Translations under genes and position numbers: made by a program
The notes under the pieces: generated by a model
Databases searched by the model: none
Seen by the model: only the letters and a program-made list of their open reading frames with translations
Told to the model about the DNA's origin: nothing
Shown here: positions 21,101-26,321 of the stretch, piece after piece
Layout of the letters: the number at the start of each line of letters is the position of its first letter
Numbering within the stretch: the stretch's first letter is position 1
Source: Lenisia limosa
Lineage: Eukaryota > Breviatea
Assembly (NCBI GenBank): GCA_001655205.1
Contig: LPNZ01005760.1
Coordinates: 1 to 26,321, forward strand
Reading direction: 5' to 3'
Length of the DNA stretch: 26,321 bases

Positions 21101-21604
21101 AATTGTACCGAGATTGCCTTTCAATGGAACAGAAATAAAATAAAATACAATTTAAAAATGAGAAAGAGGGAAAAACAATAAATTCTCTTCTCTGTGAAAA
21201 GAAAATATTGTAAAACACCTAGATCCTGTTCTCCTTAACTCCAATCTTCTCCAAGAAATTGTCCGACGGCTGCCCTCACCAACCTTGCTCGGGAAGAGGA
21301 GGTGCCAGCGGTGCTACTATTATTTCGTCATTCTCATTATCTTCGTTCTCGGAAACAACATCAAAGTCTTCCTGTGTATGTTAGTGGGGGACGACGTCTT
21401 TTAAAAAATGTTAACACGGAACAATTAATACATTAACATTGTCAAGCTCAGAAGTTTAAACTACCCTAAACTAAAACTCATGGGTGCTCAAGTATTTACA
21501 ATAAATCCTTCCCAACAAACAATTTGGAAAAGCAGGTTTGATACATCAACGGAATTCCTCTTCGACGGACAGGGTCCAGCGCCAAAGGTGGCACTCTGGT
21601 CCAT
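18196..21604 (-). CDS. PX-PH-coiled-coil phosphoinositide-binding protein
   Basis: Well-phased exons: 21604-21545, 21371-21280, 20513-20445, 20308-20243, 20115-20065, 19909-19817, 19716-19621, 19497-19390, 19303-19214, 18783-18693, 18609-18555, 18488-18457, 18364-18335, 18261-18196 (TAA). The N-terminus starts MDQSATFGAG and has an acidic stretch (EDFDVVSENEDNENDE). An unrecognised middle region is open at about 21090-20648. The PX domain runs from VGISETYVSEDNK through YRIAVS, HRYSDFVTLEHL, RPPKKLI and GLERLLRHLLTTLPESRVL. A PH domain follows directly: GYLRKKGRKSNVFVTRWFY, then SFEIIFDGNAHVLS and the C-terminal helix WVAAIFNAIENAKEKSG. It ends in a short coiled coil (NERLEARVRELEKQVKTLTA). 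PX and PH domains bind phosphoinositides, so an endosomal or plasma-membrane role is likely. No PLD HKD or BAR region is seen. The PH strands at about 19213-18784 and exon 3 borders are unresolved. Confidence 0.72.
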
Positions 21605-21919
21605 AGTGTTCACCAAAGTGCGCTGAGAGTTGTAATGAATATTTGTTCACTTATTTTACTACTTGTGCACGAGGAGAAGAGTCAATACACACCTAGGGCG
21701 TTGCGAAAACTGCGAAGGAATCTGTGTTTCTGCGACTTCCCGAGTTTTAGATATTATGTTGCCTCATTCTCTCTATTATGCACAACAATAACTATAATTC
21801 TTTTTAACAATAAGCTGACAGTGCAAAACAATGACATTCGGTGTCATCTAAATACCACATATTTATATGGTATTAAAGCTCCTTTTTTTTAACAAATCGG
21901 TCTCTTTTATTGGTTAAAT
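21605..21919. promoter_or_regulatory. divergent promoter region between the PX-PH gene and TMA7
   Basis: The 315 bases separate two divergent ATGs. Near TMA7 there is a pyrimidine-rich segment (about 21880-21909) and an inverted CCAAT box (ATTGG at about 21909). These are ordinary promoter-like features; the call rests mainly on position. Confidence 0.35.
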
Positions 21920-22203
21920 ATGGCAGGAAAGGCAGGAGGAAAGCAGAAGCCACTCAAGAAGCCAAAGTCCCAGAAGGGTGAACTTGATGATGTTTGTTAT
22001 TGAGGTTATGACGCCAATTCCTCATTATTTTAGGATGAAATTGCCCATCAGCAGAAAATGAGGGACCAGAAGGCCGCCGAGAAGGCCGCCGCTGCTGGCA
22101 TGTCTGGAAAGAAGGGTCTGTCTACCCTCCCGAGGGATTGTTTTAACATTTTTCAGGTCCCATGAACCTTGGTGGCCAGGGCATCAAGAAGTCCAAGAAG
22201 TAA
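21920..22203 (+). CDS. TMA7: TMA7, translation machinery-associated protein 7
   Basis: Exons 21920-21991, 22034-22115 and 22157-22203 (TAA) give 66 residues, the usual size of this tiny conserved protein. It starts MAGKAGGKQKPLKKPK (family: Gly-Gly-Lys-Lys-Lys-Pro-Leu-Lys-x-Pro-Lys), has an acidic DDDE patch, an Ala/Lys/Gln-rich charged helix, and ends GPMNLGGQGIKKSKK (family: GPLxxGGIKKSGKK). TMA7 associates with ribosomes and is thought to affect translation; its mechanism is poorly defined. Both introns are very short (42 and 41 nt), and the second has a clear TTTTAAC branch-like site 11 bases before its CAG. The gene is divergent from the PX-PH gene. Confidence 0.95.
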
Positions 22204-23507
22204 AGTTCGTTCTTTCCTTTGTAAACATCTTTTTATTCTTGAATAGAAAGGCATTTTGGGGTTATTGTTTTATATAAAGAAGCATTTTTCAGGGATAGAT
22301 AACCGAGGGCTTTTGAATATGATGGAGAATTTGGTGTCTTATTTCTGTGTTCTCTTCTTGTGTTTTTCTTCCAACCCAATGCTCTTTAGTGCAAGGAACA
22401 AGTAGAATTCTCTTAATTAATGTTCTGTTTGAAGCTCTATTGGAAATGTCATCAAAACTATAATTATATATTTCAAAAATCTTATATTTATGGAAGGTGT
22501 TGTTGCCTTTTTTGCTTGGGTACCTTGAGATAAATGATACTCTTTCAGATGTTGTGTCTGCAATTCTATGTCTACAAAGGGTAGCTATCTTTTCACCTCC
22601 AAGATCTCTGTGTGTGTGTGTTTATAAATATCGACATACCTACTCTTAGATATGTTCTACAAGAAGTTGGATAGTAATAGGGTATACTGTGTGCATATCT
22701 CAAATGTCTTGTATATTCTTCAGAATTAACTTCCCCAGTTCTCATATAAAATGTAACCATATATGATATATTTAATTAAAGGCTCAGAATACAATTCGAT
22801 GCCAAACGAAATGAAAGAAACACTACCATAGCAGAAAACAAGAAACAAGGCATAAACATAAAAGCCGGGGGATATCAAAAGGGTGAATTAGCTTGGAAGA
22901 AGGTGGTCAGGCCTAGACATGTATGTTGACCATTGTGGCATTGTCATGAAGTACGAGTCAATCGCAGTGGCAAATCGAGGCTGCCAGGGTTAGTGTTATG
23001 TCTGTTGTCTGTCAAGGACTGCGGGGGGGGGGGGGNNNNNNNNNNNNNNNNNNNNNNNNNNNNNNNNNNNNNNNNNNNNNNNNNNNNNNNNNNNNNNNNN
23101 NNNNNNNNNNNNNNNNNNNNNNNNNNNNNNNNNNNNNNNNNNNNNNNNNNNNNNNNNNNNNNNNNNNNNNNNNNNNNNNNNNNNNNNNTCAAGAATGGGG
23201 TGAAGGTAAAAATGAAGAAATGCACCTAGGTGGGGGGGCAGTTATAATTATTGCTTTTGCCTGCCATAATCTAAACCTGACCAACAAAACCAAAATAGTA
23301 GAGTTGGCGGTAAGGGTTGATGAAAACTTGTTACTTCATCAATGCCATGTAACAATTATGTTGCAAAACAAAAAAAGTAAATATATATGTATATCATATC
23401 ATATACACTTGTATATAATATATAAAATGTATTTTATACTATTATATATTGGTAAGCTCTAATGCATGGTAATAGGACAGTATATTGTAGTGATGCCCAT
23501 AATACGA
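22204..23507. other. intergenic region downstream of TMA7 and of the lipid kinase
   Basis: Tail-to-tail space of 1.3 kb with one gap (23036-23188). The first part is T-rich non-coding sequence, presumably the TMA7 3' UTR. There is a short (GT)n at about 22611 and a very AT-rich tract with inverted ATATGATAT-type motifs at about 23380-23455. No open frame with family resemblance was found. Confidence 0.5.
23036..23188. other. assembly gap after a G run
   Basis: Run of N directly after a 13-base G run in intergenic sequence. Confidence 0.95.
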
Positions 23508-26321
23508 TTATTGAACCCTCACCGCGTATTTCATGGGCTGAATGACAGTGGGCCCTTCAGCGGTTCCTCCGAACATCGCAGAAGACTAAACATATCAATC
23601 ATATCATTGATTCAAAAGGTTCAACACATAACACGGTATAAATGGGATAATCGAATGTGAATATGAACTAACCTTGATCTTGGTTTCTACCTTCTTCTTT
23701 GTGGTGTACGTTTGAAGGAAGTCAATGATGCTGACCGCAAGCTGGTTTCGATCCGAGTCCACCCCAACAAGCAAACTGTAGTCCATGATACCCTGCATGG
23801 TGTAAGTCAAAACAAACAGTGTCTAACGCGTATGCATCCTTCTCAAGGTTATTACCCTTTGCGCCTACCAGATTAGAGAGGAACTTTGCGTCATTCCACA
23901 CACAGGTGTTGAGGAAAGTCTAAGAGGCACATAAAGAATGGTTCTTATTTGACAAATCTTCATAAACAATGCTCCAATTAAGTATGAAGATTAGCAATGG
24001 AACACACCTTACACGCCTCATGAAGATACACCGGGTTCTTCTTTGTCCAGTCCTTGAAGTTGTCATCAGGTAGAATGGCTCCCGGTCGCGGGTTTTTCAC
24101 CTTTCGGTTCTGCTTACTGCCCTTCAAATCAAACCCCTGGGCGGTGAATATCGAGTAAATGAGGCAATGGGTATCAGCTGCAGAAATATCTGGGATCCAA
24201 GGCAACCCCCCGAGATAGAGAGAATTCAGCTTGAGCTCCCCTCCCCCCTCAAGATGGACTGAACCATTCCCACCACCCACGCTTTCCGGCTGGCGTCCAT
24301 AAAAGGTGTTTTCCATTAGGAACACATTATGCACAGCCACACTCTTTCCGTTTCGTGAAACTTCAATCTTGTAAAAGCCCAGGTACTTGGTCATGACTGG
24401 GGGGGGGGGGTAACAAAAACAAAACACCAGGATATCAACTCAATTGGCTAAGCATCTCCTAGATGGTGGATGAAATAATAAGGCAAGTCCATTGCCAAGT
24501 ACAAACCAACGGTGAACATATGATATTAATAAGTACTATTATACAATATAAATAAATACTTGCCCCATACTTGAGGGCCTCTTTTCAACCAAGACCGCGT
24601 GCATGTAAGTGAAGTAACTCTCCAGAAACTCAGACATCTGCTTGATCTCAGAGGCAAGCAAACTCTTCACAATGAACCTGTCGTCAATAGTCTTGAGTGT
24701 GAGAAATATCTTGAATAATGCCAAGATTTTCAAAAAAGAGAAGTTGCGCATCCCTTCACACCTTGAAAAAGGCCGACTTAGACTTGCCGCCGCTGGCCGC
24801 CCACGGCACGGACCGCATGAGAGACGTAATCACCTCGGAGTCAGGACCCAGGTGCAGCATTCTGGAGGGGATTGATTCATAAAATGAGCTAACGTGCTTA
24901 TATTCATGTACTATATGGATTCATATGGCTAACGTGCTGAGATTCACGAATATGCATTCATAGAGAGTCTGTTTTGCTTAAACACAAAGAAGCCAACCTG
25001 AGAGCATGGAACTGGAGGGCGTTATAAGCCACAAAATGGACATCTGCATCAGCCACGTGGTCATGCATGTGCTGCAAAGATGAAAAGAATATTTCACAAG
25101 GGTTATGCATGTGTTCATCATAAACCCACGATATTGAGGTGTGAGTGGTCAGTGCTTGGAATGAGCAAAAGGGCGGAGTAGAAGGCCTTGGAGTCCTAAA
25201 TCATAAGAAATACTGCTGCTATTCGTAGCATCTTGCTTCGTGTTCAGTGACAAGTTGCTTGAGAGAAAAAGGACAAAACAAGACCAATAAATGAGCTGAG
25301 AAACCAGGGCGTAAGTGGAAGAAAACATGGTTGTAAAGCAGTCACAGCTTTTCCGATCCTTACTTTGAATTTCTTGGCTTCGGGTTCAACTGGCTCGGTC
25401 TGGACTTTTGGGGTACTTTGGGATAAGGGAAAGGAAAAGAAAAACGAACACTCGGAATGGGCAACAATACAGCCAATGGAAAGTTGCTGGAGTACGGGAA
25501 TGCCACAAACACAAGGTTAGGAAAAAGAAGAAAATGCTATTTTTGTGGAATTCACCCCAAAGTACCTGGGGGGAGATCCTCGTTTTGATGGAGTCGCGGG
25601 GCCGTCGATACGGGGTGTTGACGGTGGCGTAATGTGAAGGGACCCGGGTAATTCAGGGGGGCTATACGGCTCTTCATCTCGGGGTGTTTGGTACCCCGGG
25701 GACAAGGGTGGCTTCGCGGTGTAAGGCAGCGTCAGGGAAACTCGGTTTTCAGCCGGGGTTAAAGTGGCTTCCTGGAGTGCAGCTGCTAAGGTCGGAGGAT
25801 TCGCAACAGCCACGTCATTTATGTCAGAATCATCACTCTTGCTGTCGGCATCGTTTGGCATGGCTTCCGATGGGAGTCCAGGTGCTTCTTCAGCTTCTGG
25901 CTCCAAATGAACCAGAAGGGAGAATAATGGGGCCGTATAATTGGCTGTAGGTGCAGGTGTGACCGAAATGTGCGATCCGACATCCGAAACTCCGGATAGG
26001 TTCCTGGCATGACAAGGGATCGGGGGAATTAATGGTACACTCGGATAGTTCGGAGGGATTTGTGGGTCGGAAATGCGGCGTTCGCGGCCGGACTTGGGAA
26101 ACGGCATTTCGGACATGGACATGACCCTCCGGTGCCCCCGGGGGATTCTCGGGGGGAGTGCCGGGAGAACAGCGGGCACCACAGCACGGGCTTGGATATC
26201 CGGATCCGATACCGAGGGTGGAAAATAGGGGCTCGGCAGAGCGGTTGAGGTGAGTGTGTCACTATCAGCAGGTACGGGGCGGCTTGAGGGGGCGCTGGTT
26301 TGGGACAGGGTTCTGCTGTGG
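23508..26321 (-). CDS. PIKfyve/Fab1-type phosphatidylinositol-3-phosphate 5-kinase, C-terminal part
   Basis: Exons in order: 26321 (open at the edge)-25566, 25415-25364, 25195-25130, 25071-24998, 24861-24762, 24691-24571, 24396-24281, 24136-24008, 23919-23869, 23792-23673, 23585-23508 (TAA); every phase agrees. The first exon is a Ser/Pro/Thr-rich, probably disordered linker of about 250 residues. The PIPK fold follows: VAYNALQFHALRRM, GGKSKSAFF (glycine-rich loop), DDRFIVK (ATP-binding Lys), YLGFYKIEV, VFLMENTFYGR, GFDLKGSKQNR, GIMDYSLLVGVD (catalytic Asp), SIIDFLQTYTTKKKVE (metal-binding Asp), and the activation segment ending EGPTVIQPMKY. GFDLKGS and the PTVIxPxxY end mark the Fab1/PIKfyve class rather than PI4P5K. 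It makes PtdIns(3,5)P2 on endosomes and vacuoles. Any FYVE and TCP1-like parts would lie beyond the right edge. The C-terminus stops soon after PMKY, shorter than usual. Confidence 0.92.

Noticed and set aside
25684-25950. 88-codon open frame on + antisense to the lipid-kinase linker
   Set aside because: The minus-strand frame is open over the whole region and joins the kinase exons in phase; the + frame is a by-product of GC-rich coding sequence.
1-26321. Transposons, CRISPR, tRNA or rRNA genes, viral insertions
   Set aside because: Scanned for repeats, cloverleaf-like segments and reverse transcriptase, transposase or integrase motifs by eye; nothing convincing was found. A covariance-model or repeat-library search would be decisive.

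Overview
This is nuclear DNA of an intron-rich eukaryote. Nearly every gene is split into many small exons by GT-AG introns, the shortest about 41-58 nt (both TMA7 introns, two in the RCC1-like gene). TAA, TGA and TAG all serve as terminators, so the standard code fits. I cannot name the organism. The gene content (PLAA/Doa1, Erv1/ALR, a PIKfyve/Fab1-type lipid kinase, TMA7, a PX-PH protein) is shared across eukaryotes. A small secreted fibrinogen-like protein hints weakly at a holozoan or another protist with such domains. No tRNA, rRNA, transposase, reverse transcriptase or CRISPR array was seen. Ten runs of N break the window, and seven follow directly on, or within 8 nt of, a long G or C homopolymer.

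Left third (1-7.0 kb) holds three genes for apparently extracellular proteins: a 7-exon fibrinogen-like protein with a clear signal peptide (+, 124-2178), a divergent RCC1/beta-propeller protein (-, 3347 to about 5424), and a small cysteine-rich secreted protein (-, 5583-6948). Between the first two is a 1.2-kb block with gaps and an unassigned region that is open on both strands.

Middle (7.3-15.4 kb, + strand): PLAA/Doa1/Ufd3 in about 26 exons (WD40 propeller, PFU, PUL; ubiquitin/Cdc48 pathway). It is followed by exons of unknown identity that run in phase into an Erv1/ALR sulfhydryl oxidase.

Right part: a HAD-family pyrimidine-5'-nucleotidase-like gene (-, 15661-17848), convergent with ALR; a PX-PH-coiled-coil protein (-, 18196-21604); TMA7 (+, 21920-22203), divergent from the PX-PH gene; and the C-terminal kinase part of a PIKfyve/Fab1-like phosphatidylinositol-3-phosphate 5-kinase (-, 23508 to beyond the right edge). 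The PX-PH protein and the lipid kinase both belong to phosphoinositide/endosome biology, but nothing shows that their proximity is functional.

I found no new multi-gene system. The most notable signals are a 22-bp tandem triplication that copies a 3' splice acceptor in PLAA, strong intronic hairpins, C-homopolymer polypyrimidine tracts at several acceptors, an Erv1/ALR core without visible shuttle cysteines but possibly with a long N-terminal extension, and a 144-nt in-frame 'intron or insert' in the lipid kinase. Exon borders were read by eye from splice signals, reading phase and family resemblance; no transcript or database evidence was available.
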